This document shows positions 1 to 7,904 of a DNA stretch of 47,406 nucleotides, one piece after another. The position numbers were made by a program, and so were the translations under genes. Under the pieces are notes generated by a model. It saw nothing but the letters and a program-made list of their open reading frames with translations, made no database searches and was not told the DNA's origin. Origin of the DNA: Chloroflexota bacterium (GTDB lineage: Bacteria; Chloroflexota; Anaerolineae; Aggregatilineales; Phototrophicaceae); NCBI GenBank assembly GCA_014338005.1, contig QUBZ01000023.1, positions 1 to 47,406 on the forward strand, given 5' to 3'. Numbering within the stretch: the first letter of the stretch is position 1; the number at the start of each line of letters is the position of its first letter.

Positions 1-134
1 TCCGGCAGCCAGAACCCTTCGACGACGCCAAAACGGTTACTCGCGCCGGGCTGATCTTCTTGGGCGGCCAGACGAACGCCCGGCAGCAGCAGCCACAGCG
101 CGCAGATCACAGGCAGAAATATGCCGCGTTTCAT
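1..134 (-). CDS. Secreted protein, N-terminal fragment (cut by window edge)
   Basis: Only the first 44 codons are inside the window. The ATG (134-132) overlaps the recJ stop codon in an ATGA arrangement, so the gene probably belongs to the recJ transcript and may be translationally coupled to it. The peptide opens with MKRG, then a hydrophobic stretch of about 15 residues ending in an Ala-Ala-Gln type signal-peptidase site. This is a clear Sec signal peptide, so the product is exported. The mature part begins with NRFGVVEGFWLP. From memory, similar openings occur in secreted Chloroflexi proteins with a glycosidase-like TIM barrel, but the visible part is too short to assign a function. Confidence 0.6.
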   Translation of the reverse strand, partial: MKRGIFLPVICALWLLLPGVRLAAQEDQPGASNRFGVVEGFWLP

Positions 135-1885
135 TCAGGCCGCTCCGCCGGGCGAATGTCCTGTAAGTTCAATTGCAGGCTGCGCGAGCCGTTCCAGACG
201 TTGATTTCAAGCTGGTAGGCCGCGTCAATCAACCCCGGTATGCTGCCCGCCCATTCCCCCAGGCCGAAGCCAATAGCGTCTATCACGCGGCCTTGCCGGT
301 GTTCATCCGTTACCTTTAACTTCAGATGGCCGCTGTCCTTGCCGACCGTGCGCGCCTCTACTACGCGCAGGCGGCGCGACATCAGCACCGGCACAGGATT
401 CATGTGGCCGGTGGGTTCAAGCTGCTGCAATTCTGTCACCAGGTCTTCTGAGAGCCGGTCGAGCGGGACATCCACATCAATTTCCAACATGGGACGAAGC
501 TCCTGTCCCTCCAGGCCGGACTCGGCCAGCGCCATCAGGCGCTTTTTTAAGCTGTCAATGTTGCCGTTCAAAACTGTAAAACCGGCAGCCTGGGCATGGC
601 CGCCGTGCCGCACCAGCATATCGGCGCACTGGTCGAGCGCCTGTGTGATGTCAAACTGAGGAATGCTGCGGCACGAGGCGCGGCTCTCGGTTTCGCCCAG
701 TTCCATCACCACTGCCGGGCGGAAGTACTCCTCAACCAGCCGCCCGGCCACCAGTCCGACGATTCCGGGCTGGAAACCCGCGTCTCCGGCAAAAATCAGC
801 GGCAGATTATGTGCGGTTTCCGCCTCGATTGTGGCGCGGATTTTTTCCTGCGCTTCGCGGGTTAACGTCTGGCGTTTAACATTCAATTCCTGAAGCTGCT
901 CGGCCCACTGTTTTGCCTCGGCCTCGTCCTGCGCTGCCAGCAGGTTATAGGCAATCATGGCGCTGTCCAGGCGTCCGGCGGCGTTGATACGCGGCCCAAT
1001 GGCATAACCGATGGTCATCGCCGTTACGCTGCCGGGTTTGACACCTGCCACTTCCAGCAGAGCTTTGATGCCGGGGCGCGGCTTCTGGTTGATGACTTCC
1101 AGCCCACGCCGCACTAGCGCCCGATTTTCTTCCCGATTAAGCGGCGCCAGGTCGGCCACCGTGCCGATTGCCACCAGATCAAGCAGGCTTTCCAGGTTAA
1201 GCGGACGGCGTTTCTCGCGTAGTTTCCGGTCATGGCCGGCGACCATCACCAGCGCCTCGGCCACCCGGTAGGCGACACCCACCCCGGCCAGCATATCTTC
1301 GGCATAATTCCAGTTTTCGTCTTTGGGGTTGATGACGGCATGAGCCATCGGCAGCTCCGGGCCAATTGAGTGATGGTCGGTTACGATGATGTCGAGTCCC
1401 TGGCTTTTGCCGAACTCGACTTCCTCGATGGAGCGAATGCCGCAGTCCACTGTAATGACTACGCGAATACCATCTTTCGCCAGGGTTTCCAGAGCTTCGT
1501 TGTTCAGCCCGTATCCCTCATCAATCCGGTTCGGGATATATGGCTCAACGTCCGCCCCCAGCGCGCGCAAAGCCTGCACCAGCAGCACGGTCGAGGTCAC
1601 GCCGTCGGCGTCGAAATCGCCATAAACGACGATTTTCTCTCCCCCTTTGACCGCAGCCACCAACCGGCTGACGGCTCGATCAATCGGGCGATTTTTGCCT
1701 TTTATGCTCAGGTAGCGCCCGCCGGACAGGGCGGCGGCGCGCAAAAAATCGCGCGCCCGCTCCGGGCTGTCGAAGCCCCGGTTGATAAGCACCTGCGCCA
1801 GTTCCGGGCTGATGTTATACGGCTGATACTGTTTTAAATGTCCCGGTGGGGACGGGGGTTTTATCACCCACTGTTTGCTTAACAT
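131..1885 (-). CDS. recJ: Single-stranded-DNA-specific exonuclease RecJ
   Basis: RecJ is a cytoplasmic 5'-3' ssDNA exonuclease of the DHH phosphoesterase superfamily, acting in recombination and mismatch/base-excision repair. The protein (584 aa from this ATG) shows the family motifs in order: motif I VVYGDFDADG near residue 90, the DHH motif in IVTDHHS near residue 170, and the DHHA1 glycine-rich motif GGHAQAAGF near residue 430. A C-terminal OB-like domain follows. Length is normal for the family. The frame could also start two codons upstream at GTG (1891). I prefer ATG 1885, although neither start has a convincing ribosome-binding site. The gene is divergent from fmt and overlaps the downstream secreted-protein gene by 4 bp. 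The metal-binding residues look intact. Confidence 0.95.
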   Translation of the reverse strand: MLSKQWVIKPPSPPGHLKQYQPYNISPELAQVLINRGFDSPERARDFLRAAALSGGRYLSIKGKNRPIDRAVSRLVAAVKGGEKIVVYGDFDADGVTSTVLLVQALRALGADVEPYIPNRIDEGYGLNNEALETLAKDGIRVVITVDCGIRSIEEVEFGKSQGLDIIVTDHHSIGPELPMAHAVINPKDENWNYAEDMLAGVGVAYRVAEALVMVAGHDRKLREKRRPLNLESLLDLVAIGTVADLAPLNREENRALVRRGLEVINQKPRPGIKALLEVAGVKPGSVTAMTIGYAIGPRINAAGRLDSAMIAYNLLAAQDEAEAKQWAEQLQELNVKRQTLTREAQEKIRATIEAETAHNLPLIFAGDAGFQPGIVGLVAGRLVEEYFRPAVVMELGETESRASCRSIPQFDITQALDQCADMLVRHGGHAQAAGFTVLNGNIDSLKKRLMALAESGLEGQELRPMLEIDVDVPLDRLSEDLVTELQQLEPTGHMNPVPVLMSRRLRVVEARTVGKDSGHLKLKVTDEHRQGRVIDAIGFGLGEWAGSIPGLIDAAYQLEINVWNGSRSLQLNLQDIRPAERPE

Positions 1886-1919
1886 GGACACCGCCCAGGG
1901 TGACGCTTACAATTAGGAC

Positions 1920-1956
1920 TTGATAGGCTCCCGCTGAAGTGTAGCATTTTGCTACA
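1920..1956 (+). promoter_or_regulatory. Candidate fmt promoter with overlapping hairpin
   Basis: In the recJ-fmt divergent gap, TTGATA (1920-1925) is followed after 16 bp by TAGCAT (1942-1947), a weak sigma70-type pair pointing at fmt. The -10 box lies inside a perfect hairpin (TGTAGCA, 3-nt loop, TGCTACA; 1940-1956). The hairpin could be an operator or a transcript 5' stem. Both roles are inference. Confidence 0.35.
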
Positions 1957-1983
1957 GCCCAAACAAGCAAGAGGATAAACCGC

Positions 1984-2937
1984 ATGGCGAAAGTCGTTTT
2001 TATGGGAACGCCGGATTTTGCCGTGCCGACCCTGCAAGTCCTGATCGAACATCACGAGGTTATCGGCGTCGTCACCCAACCCGACCGCCCTGCCGGGCGC
2101 AGCCGGCAGCTTCAGGCTTCTCCGGTCAAGCGGCTGGCTCAGGCCGCCGGTATCCCGGTATTCCAGCCGGAAAAAATCCGCCGTCCCGAAGCGGTCGCAG
2201 AACTGCGCCAATGGACGCCGGATGTGTATGTTGTGGCCGCCTTTGGGCAGATTCTCCCCCAGGCGGTGCTGGATATTCCGCCACACGGCTCGATTAACGT
2301 CCATGCCTCTCTGCTGCCGCGCTGGCGCGGCGCAGCGCCCATCCAGGCCGCCATCCGCGCCGGGGATGCCGAAACCGGTATCACCGTCATGAAAATGGAC
2401 GCCGGGCTGGACACCGGCCCCATGCTTTCGCAGCGCGCAGTCCCGATAATGCCCGATGAAACCGGCCAATCGCTGCATGACCGGCTGGCGCAGGTGGGCG
2501 CGGAACTACTGATCGAAACCCTGCCCGGTTATCTGAGCGGGCATATCATCCCGCAGCCGCAGCCGGAGGACGGCATCACCTACGCGCCGCAGATCAAAAA
2601 AGAGGACGGATTTATTAACTGGGGGCTGGACGCCTGGACGATTGAGCGGCTGGTGCGCGCCTTCACCCCCTGGCCGGGAACTTATACCTTCTGGAACGGC
2701 CAGCAGCTTAAAATCCTCAGCGGCGCGGCAAACGAGGGCGCGGGCGAGCCGGGGCGTGTGCTTGAAACCCCACGCGGCCTGGCCGTCGGCGCGGGGCGAG
2801 GATTGTTTTACCCGGCACAGGTGCAGCTTGCCGGGCGCAAAGCCATGCCTATCCAGGCGTTTGCGATAGGCCAGCCGGGGCTGGTGGGATCGCTGCTGGA
2901 ATCGCCGCCGGCAGAGTCTGATCGAACACAAATTTGA
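1984..2937 (+). CDS. fmt: Methionyl-tRNA formyltransferase
   Basis: This enzyme formylates initiator Met-tRNA with 10-formyltetrahydrofolate, allowing IF-2-dependent initiation. The 317-aa protein has the normal family length. It opens with VVFMGTPDFAVP, then has the folate/catalytic region containing NVHASLLPRWRGAAPIQ (Asn, His and the SLLP loop) near residue 110, and the conserved GITVMKMDAGLDTGPML segment near residue 140. A C-terminal tRNA-binding domain follows from about residue 205. An AGAGGA ribosome-binding site precedes the ATG. The last 89 bp overlap, on the opposite strand, the 3' end of the metallophosphoesterase gene. Both frames are open and the family boundaries look normal. 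Confidence 0.96.
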   Translation: MAKVVFMGTPDFAVPTLQVLIEHHEVIGVVTQPDRPAGRSRQLQASPVKRLAQAAGIPVFQPEKIRRPEAVAELRQWTPDVYVVAAFGQILPQAVLDIPPHGSINVHASLLPRWRGAAPIQAAIRAGDAETGITVMKMDAGLDTGPMLSQRAVPIMPDETGQSLHDRLAQVGAELLIETLPGYLSGHIIPQPQPEDGITYAPQIKKEDGFINWGLDAWTIERLVRAFTPWPGTYTFWNGQQLKILSGAANEGAGEPGRVLETPRGLAVGAGRGLFYPAQVQLAGRKAMPIQAFAIGQPGLVGSLLESPPAESDRTQI

Positions 2938-3928
2938 GCCGGGGGATCAGGTCAGCGGTGGTTTTAACCGGGGCCGCGCAGTCCAGCATCATATAACGCG
3001 CCGAACGCTTGGGGAAAGCGTGGGTATAACTGGCGAAACGAAGCTGCTGTTTGCCCACTTCGGTAAAACCGTCCTTGACGCCGATATGGCCGGTTGTCAG
3101 CACGCGCTGTTCGTAGGGGCTGACCTCCGAGATGTATTGGAGAAAGTTCTTCGCGGTGCGCTGGTAGATGGCCTCGCCCACTTCCAGTTCGTTCTGGGAA
3201 AACAGCGTATTCCACATCAGGTCAAAATCGGTATTCTGCCCACTGAGGAACAAAACGCGCAGCAGATCGTTATAACGCGGGTCGTCCGCCCCGGTAACGG
3301 CCAGGTAACGTTTGGCCTGCTCCTCATAGGACAAGCCGGTGAAATGCGAATAACCGCGCTGCAAGCTGGCGATGTCGAACTTTTTCAACTCCCGGTCGGC
3401 AGCCTCGATCAGCGCCGCGTGATCGAGATTAAACAGCCGCTCGACGTGTTTGGCCGAACACACGTCCGCCGCCGCCCCGGCATGGGTCAGCAGCACCCCG
3501 GCTTTGGTGCGGGCAAAAAACGGCAGCGACATCAGGAAGTTGATGACATCCTTGCGGCGAGGCGCGCCTTTGTACCGCTGGTCGAGCCGTGTTAATGACG
3601 CCTCAAAACGCGGCGTGTACTCCACCGAACCTTTTGCCAGCGTCAGGCCGTAAATGTGCGGCAGCTCGTGATTGCCCAGCAGCATAATCACGCGCTTCTG
3701 GCCTAACTCGGCTTGCAGCGCCATAATGTCCAGCAGGATGTCCAGGCTGGCATCAGCCTCCTCCAATCCCTCGCTGTGAATGAGATCGCCACACAACACG
3801 AAATAATCTACCGTCCCCTGCTGGCTCAAAAACTGGTCACGCAGGCGGCGGTACACATCCCACGCGCCATGCAGATCCGTCACGACCATTGCCATGCCGC
3901 CGTCCAAATCAACAACCCGTTGAGACAT
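2849..3928 (-). CDS. Calcineurin-like metallophosphoesterase (Ser/Thr phosphatase-type)
   Basis: The product is a predicted cytoplasmic metal-dependent phosphoesterase of about 359 aa; its substrate is not known. The metallophosphoesterase signature is present: a D-x-H motif in VTDLHGAWD near residue 15, a GD motif in LCGDLIHSEG near residue 45, the GNHE motif in MLLGNHELPH near residue 85, and later histidines in LLTHAG (about 150) and TTGHIG (about 280). The chosen ATG (3928) has GAGGG five bases upstream. Another ATG (3931) and a TTG (3940) lie just before it in frame. The gene follows mdh on the same strand. Its proline/alanine-rich C-terminus lies inside the fmt coding region of the other strand. 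Confidence 0.85.
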   Translation of the reverse strand: MSQRVVDLDGGMAMVVTDLHGAWDVYRRLRDQFLSQQGTVDYFVLCGDLIHSEGLEEADASLDILLDIMALQAELGQKRVIMLLGNHELPHIYGLTLAKGSVEYTPRFEASLTRLDQRYKGAPRRKDVINFLMSLPFFARTKAGVLLTHAGAAADVCSAKHVERLFNLDHAALIEAADRELKKFDIASLQRGYSHFTGLSYEEQAKRYLAVTGADDPRYNDLLRVLFLSGQNTDFDLMWNTLFSQNELEVGEAIYQRTAKNFLQYISEVSPYEQRVLTTGHIGVKDGFTEVGKQQLRFASYTHAFPKRSARYMMLDCAAPVKTTADLIPRLKFVFDQTLPAAIPAAIPPAPAGLSQTPG

Positions 3929-3959
3929 CATTACCCTCAACCACTACAGGCAATCAAAT

Positions 3960-3983
3960 GGGGCGAGTAACCCTGCTCGCCCC
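3960..3983 (-). terminator. Hairpin downstream of mdh
   Basis: A perfect 8-bp stem (GGGGCGAG / CTCGCCCC) with an 8-nt loop lies between the mdh stop and the metallophosphoesterase start. On the minus strand it is followed only by a weak T-containing stretch. It probably ends or attenuates the mdh transcript. Confidence 0.5.
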
Positions 3984-4010
3984 GCCCAGGTTTCAATAGA
4001 ACATGAAAAG

Positions 4011-4955
4011 CTAGTAACCTAAAATGCTCACAACATCGCGCACCGCTTTGGCACTAACTTCGAGCATCCCTTTCTCCTCGTCGTTAAGTTCCATCTCGAT
4101 AATCCGCTCGGCGCCGTTCGCGCCGATCACTACCGGGACGCCGATATACAGGTCGTTGTATCCATACTGGCCTTTCAGCAGCACAGCCGAGGGAATAACG
4201 CGCTTCTGATCTTTGAGGATCGCCTCCACCATTTCGACCGTGCCGGCTGCCGGCGCGTACCACGCGCTCACACCAATTAAACCGACGATCTCCCCACCGC
4301 CGTTACGGGTTCGTTGAATAATTGCCTGCAAACGGTCTTCTGCCATCAGCTCGCGCACCGGGATACCGGCCACCGACGTATGGCGCGGCAGCGGAACCAT
4401 CGTGTCGCCATGCCCGCCCAATACAATACCGTGAATGTCGCTGACGCTCACGCCCAGTTCCATAGCGATAAACGTTTTGTAGCGCGCCGTGTCCAGCGCA
4501 CCCGCCTGCCCGATGACGCGCTCACTGGGGAAGCCGCTCTCATGATAGGCCACATGGCACATCGCATCCAGCGGGTTGGACACAACGACCAGGATGCTGT
4601 TGGGTGAATATTTGGCGACCTGCCGGGTCACCTCCCCGACAATCCCCTGATTGGTTTTGACCAATTCATCCCGGCTGGGGTATTTGCCGGTGGCCGGGTC
4701 TTTCCGGCGCGGCACGCCCGCCGTGATGACCACTACATCAGAATCCGCAGTCGCTTCATAGCTGGTTGAACCCACCAACTTAACATCGAAGCCCATAACC
4801 GGCGCGGACTGCGCCAGGTCGAGCGCCTTACCCTGTGCCAGCCCCTCTACTACGTCCACCAGCACGACATCGGCCAGGTCTTTGCTGACAATCCAGTGCG
4901 CGCAGGTCGCGCCAACGTTTCCTGCGCCGACAATAGTTACTTTTTTGCGAGCCAT
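4011..4955 (-). CDS. mdh: Malate dehydrogenase (LDH-like, NAD-dependent)
   Basis: The enzyme interconverts malate and oxaloacetate in the TCA cycle. The 314-aa protein starts with a Rossmann nucleotide-binding motif (TIVGAGNVGAT), followed by the coenzyme-binding acidic residue in VLVDVV. The substrate-specificity loop reads TAGVPRRKD, where the arginine pair indicates a malate rather than a lactate dehydrogenase. The catalytic region has the NPLDAM loop and the catalytic histidine in LGGHGDTMVP near residue 175. A GAGGAG ribosome-binding site lies 11 bases before the ATG. It is downstream of pckA on the same strand (95-bp gap with a strong palindrome), so malate-to-oxaloacetate-to-PEP conversion is encoded side by side. 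Confidence 0.96.
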   Translation of the reverse strand: MARKKVTIVGAGNVGATCAHWIVSKDLADVVLVDVVEGLAQGKALDLAQSAPVMGFDVKLVGSTSYEATADSDVVVITAGVPRRKDPATGKYPSRDELVKTNQGIVGEVTRQVAKYSPNSILVVVSNPLDAMCHVAYHESGFPSERVIGQAGALDTARYKTFIAMELGVSVSDIHGIVLGGHGDTMVPLPRHTSVAGIPVRELMAEDRLQAIIQRTRNGGGEIVGLIGVSAWYAPAAGTVEMVEAILKDQKRVIPSAVLLKGQYGYNDLYIGVPVVIGANGAERIIEMELNDEEKGMLEVSAKAVRDVVSILGY

Positions 4956-4987
4956 CGAAACATTTTCTCCTCAGAAGTAAAATCGTA

Positions 4988-5014
4988 TAGGGGCGAATCA
5001 GCGATTCGCCCCTA
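4988..5014. repeat. Perfect REP-like palindrome between pckA and mdh
   Basis: Two 12-bp arms (TAGGGGCGAATC and its exact complement) surround a 3-base loop AGC. Such GTAGGGGCG palindromes are, from memory, dispersed in many Chloroflexi and cyanobacterial genomes. It could also act as the pckA terminator, but the T-tract after it is poor. Confidence 0.7.
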
Positions 5015-5050
5015 CTAATATACCACTATCCGTTGGCGGATTCGACTCGC

Positions 5051-6664
5051 TCAGGCTTTCGGGCCGGCGGCCAGCACTTCCGGCCCGGCGGCGTCGGCAT
5101 ACTGCTCGAAGTTCTCCCGGAAGCGCCGCGCCAGATCGGTGGCTTTAGCATCATAAGCGTCTTTGTCGTCCCAGGTGTCGCGCGGGTTCAGAATTTCATC
5201 CGGCACATCTGGCACGGTCTTCGGAATACACAGGCCGAAGAACGGGTCTTCCCACGTCTCAACCTCGTTCAGCGCGCCGCTAAGGATGGCGGTAATGATG
5301 CCGCGCGTGTGTTTCAGGCTCATCCGGTGGCCGATGCCATACGGCCCGCCCGTCCAGCCGGTGTTCACCAGCCAGACCTGCGCTTTATGGTTTTTCAGTT
5401 TTTCGCGCAGCAGCGTGGCGTATTCCATTGGGTGCAGCGGCAGGAAGGGCGCGCCGAAACACGCGCTGAAGGTCGCCGACGGCTCGGTGACGCCGCGTTC
5501 GGTTCCGGCAACTTTGGCCGTATACCCGCTGATGAAATAATACATGGCCTGTTCTGCCGTCAGCTTGGCGACCGGCGGCAGCACCCCGAAGGCATCGGCG
5601 GTCAGGAAGATGATTTGTTTCGGATGCCCGCATGTGCCGGAATAATCGGCATTGGTGATCGTTTCAATCGAATAGGCGGCGCGGGTATTTTCGGTAAACC
5701 GCTCGCTGTCCAGGTTCAGGCGGCGCGTCACCACGTCTATATCCACGTTTTCCAACACGGTGCCAAACTGCCGCGTTTTTTCGTAGATTTCCGGCTCGCC
5801 TTCCTCACTCAGGCGGATGACCTTCGCATAACAGCCGCCTTCAAAGTTGAAGATGCCGTCTTCGCTCCACCCATGTTCGTCATCGCCGATCAGGGTGCGG
5901 TTCGGGTCGGCGCTGAGGGTGGTCTTGCCCGTGCCGGACAGGCCAAAAAAGATCGCCGAGTCGAACTTGTTTTTGCCGTAATTGGCCGAGCAGTGCATTG
6001 AAAGGATGTTACGGCGGGGCAGGACGTAATTCAGCACGCTGAAGATGGACTTTTTGATCTCGCCTGCATATTCTGTACCGCCGATCAGGATCAGTTTTTT
6101 GGTGAAGTTCAACAGGATAAAGGTGGGCGACAGCGTATTGTCAACCTCCGGCGTGGCGTGGAAACCGGGGGCCTGGATGACGGTAAACTCCGGCACGTGT
6201 TTGGCGAGCTCCTCCGGCGTTGGGCGAATGAACATCGTGCGGGCGAACAGGTTGTGCCAGGCCCGCTCCGTGATGACACGAATCGGCAGGCGGTAGCGCG
6301 AATCCGCGCCGCCAAAACAGTCCTGGATGTATACATCACGATGCTGAAAATAAGCCTGCAACCGCAGCAGCAGTCGCTCGAAATCTTCCGGGTCAAAGGG
6401 GCGGTTGACCTTGCCCCACCAGACCGTGCCTTCGGTTTCGGCATCGCGCACGATGAATTTATCGTTCGGCGAGCGCCCGGTATGCGGGCCGGTTCGTACC
6501 ACCAGCGGCCCCAGATGAGCCACCAGCCCTTCACGATTACGGATGGCGTGTTCGTATAACTCCGCCGTGCTGAGGTTCCAATAGACGTTTCCCAGGTCTA
6601 TCAGACCGTGATTTTCCAGCCCATAACTGCTCTGAATGGTTTGTTCGACCGGTTGCTGCACCAT
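5051..6664 (-). CDS. pckA: Phosphoenolpyruvate carboxykinase (ATP)
   Basis: The enzyme converts oxaloacetate plus ATP to PEP plus CO2 and is the entry step of gluconeogenesis. From the chosen ATG the protein is 537 aa, the usual length. It contains the ATP-type kinase-1a P-loop GLSGTGKTTLS near residue 240, then the metal-binding kinase-2 segment LIGDDEHGW. Upstream are RTGPHTGRSPNDK near residue 55 and the mobile-lid region around TEPSATFSACFG. The frame is open 11 codons further upstream, but ATG 6664 is preceded by AAAGGAGA at good spacing and begins MVQQPVEQ, so I start there. A CRP/FNR-type palindrome lies about 90 bp upstream. mdh follows downstream. Confidence 0.96.
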   Translation of the reverse strand: MVQQPVEQTIQSSYGLENHGLIDLGNVYWNLSTAELYEHAIRNREGLVAHLGPLVVRTGPHTGRSPNDKFIVRDAETEGTVWWGKVNRPFDPEDFERLLLRLQAYFQHRDVYIQDCFGGADSRYRLPIRVITERAWHNLFARTMFIRPTPEELAKHVPEFTVIQAPGFHATPEVDNTLSPTFILLNFTKKLILIGGTEYAGEIKKSIFSVLNYVLPRRNILSMHCSANYGKNKFDSAIFFGLSGTGKTTLSADPNRTLIGDDEHGWSEDGIFNFEGGCYAKVIRLSEEGEPEIYEKTRQFGTVLENVDIDVVTRRLNLDSERFTENTRAAYSIETITNADYSGTCGHPKQIIFLTADAFGVLPPVAKLTAEQAMYYFISGYTAKVAGTERGVTEPSATFSACFGAPFLPLHPMEYATLLREKLKNHKAQVWLVNTGWTGGPYGIGHRMSLKHTRGIITAILSGALNEVETWEDPFFGLCIPKTVPDVPDEILNPRDTWDDKDAYDAKATDLARRFRENFEQYADAAGPEVLAAGPKA

Positions 6665-6750
6665 AAACCCTTGTCTCCTTTGCTCCAGGGCATACAACTA
6701 CTCATTGTATCGAGATGCGCGACAATTCACGATGACAGATGCTTGGTTTC

Positions 6751-6772
6751 ATTTGTGATTTTTGTCACAAAT
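6751..6772. promoter_or_regulatory. CRP/FNR-family operator-like palindrome upstream of pckA
   Basis: The site reads ATTTGTGA, six bases, TCACAAAT: an exact inverted repeat with 8-bp arms containing the full TGTGA-N6-TCACA core of the CRP consensus. It lies in the gap between the histidine phosphatase stop and pckA, about 80-100 bp before the pckA start, a distance that suits an activator site. The regulator is not encoded in the window, so the link to a CRP/FNR homologue and to gluconeogenic control is inference. Confidence 0.6.
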
Positions 6773-6781
6773 ACAGCCGCT

Positions 6782-7450
6782 TTAAATGTTTTGATGTTCC
6801 GGCGGCGAATTTATTGGCCCGGACGACAGGCTTTGCGATAAAGCGGCCAGGTGAGTAATATCGGCAGCGGCGGCCAGTTTCCAACCCGTGCCATTCCGCT
6901 CCACCGTTGTCACCGAGGTATTCTCCAGGCGCAGTTCGCCGACCGCTGGGGAGCCGTCGAACAGCCTGAGCAGCAGCAGTTTGAGCGCGCCGCCATGCGA
7001 AACGACCGCCACTTCCGGCCCTTCGTCGCGGGCGATCACATCCATCCACGCTTCCCACATACGCTGTTGAAGCATCCGCCGCGATTCGCCGCCGGGAATC
7101 GTATAATCCCAGTAATCGGCATTAAATGACGCCCACTCCGCCGGATAACGCGCCATCATTTCGTCCCGCTTTAAACCCTGGAAAATCCCCAGGTCAAATT
7201 CGCGCAGGCGCGTATCAGGTTTTGGCCGGACGCCCACCGCCGCGCCCAGAAATTCGGCTGTCTCAAGGGCGCGCGGCAGATCGCTGCTGTAAATCGCCCG
7301 GATGGGATTTTGACGCAGATGAGAAGCCAGCGCCCGCGCCTGCGCCCGCCCGACATCATTCAGCGGCACGGGCAGGCTGCCCTGCCAGCGCCCCTCCATG
7401 TTCCAGTCTGTTTGCCCATGACGGATGAGCAGAATACGTTTGATACGCAA
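6782..7450 (-). CDS. Histidine phosphatase family protein (phosphoglycerate mutase-like)
   Basis: This 222-aa protein belongs to the cofactor-dependent phosphoglycerate mutase/histidine phosphatase superfamily. The catalytic RHG motif is in LLIRHGQTDWN at residues 10-12. The phosphate-pocket arginine region is in YSSDLPRALETAE near residue 60, and the second catalytic histidine is in VVSHGGALK near residue 155. The substrate cannot be read from sequence. Family members include broad-specificity phosphatases, alpha-ribazole phosphatase and phosphoglycerate mutases. The likely start is TTG (7450-7448) with GAAAGG six bases upstream. It precedes pckA on the same strand across a gap that holds the CRP-like palindrome. 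Confidence 0.88.
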   Translation of the reverse strand: MRIKRILLIRHGQTDWNMEGRWQGSLPVPLNDVGRAQARALASHLRQNPIRAIYSSDLPRALETAEFLGAAVGVRPKPDTRLREFDLGIFQGLKRDEMMARYPAEWASFNADYWDYTIPGGESRRMLQQRMWEAWMDVIARDEGPEVAVVSHGGALKLLLLRLFDGSPAVGELRLENTSVTTVERNGTGWKLAAAADITHLAALSQSLSSGPINSPPEHQNI

Positions 7451-7589
7451 TAGTGACCTTTCTTACCCGCGAGGCCAGATGGCCGTCTGCCACCCACCAC
7501 CAGGGTTGACGTGTTTGTATTATAGCGGCACAATTATGCCATCTTCAGAGTTTACCATTGTGTTTCAACAAAAAAGGAGTCCAGTTTCG

Positions 7590-7904
7590 GTGAAAGTGAC
7601 TGAAAAAATTAGCGCGGATTCCAACCCTGCCGTGCTGGGTACGGCGATGGTCGCCGGTCTGGGGCTTGTTCTGGCCGTTCTGGCGCTGGGTTTTGGTGTC
7701 ATCCAGGGCGATACCGGCTTCACCGGCCTGATGCTGGCCGCCGGAGGGCTGCTGTTCATCCTGGGGCTGGTCGGCTGGGTCGGCACGGCGCAGCCGCACA
7801 AACGTTTCGATGACATCAATCAGCCCGCGCCGGATGACCATCATCACGACGAACACGCCATCGAAGCGGCTGCCGATCACAGCGCCGAGGCTGCACATCA
7901 CTGA
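7590..7904 (+). CDS. Small two-helix membrane protein with histidine-rich tail
   Basis: This 104-aa protein starts at GTG 7590, about 11 bases after AAAGGAG. The frame is open further upstream without a better start. Two hydrophobic segments of about 20 residues (roughly residues 16-38 and 43-63) are joined by a short loop with a GDTG turn. The hydrophilic C-terminus is rich in His, Asp, Glu and Ala, with clusters HHHDEH and HH at the end. The tail could bind metal, but no family is recognised. The stop overlaps the next start (TGATG), so the two genes are translationally coupled. Confidence 0.7.
   Translation: MKVTEKISADSNPAVLGTAMVAGLGLVLAVLALGFGVIQGDTGFTGLMLAAGGLLFILGLVGWVGTAQPHKRFDDINQPAPDDHHHDEHAIEAAADHSAEAAHH

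Noticed and set aside
5033..6001. A 322-codon plus-strand frame opposite pckA
   Set aside because: pckA motifs are complete on the minus strand; the plus-strand frame has no ribosome-binding site and no family features.
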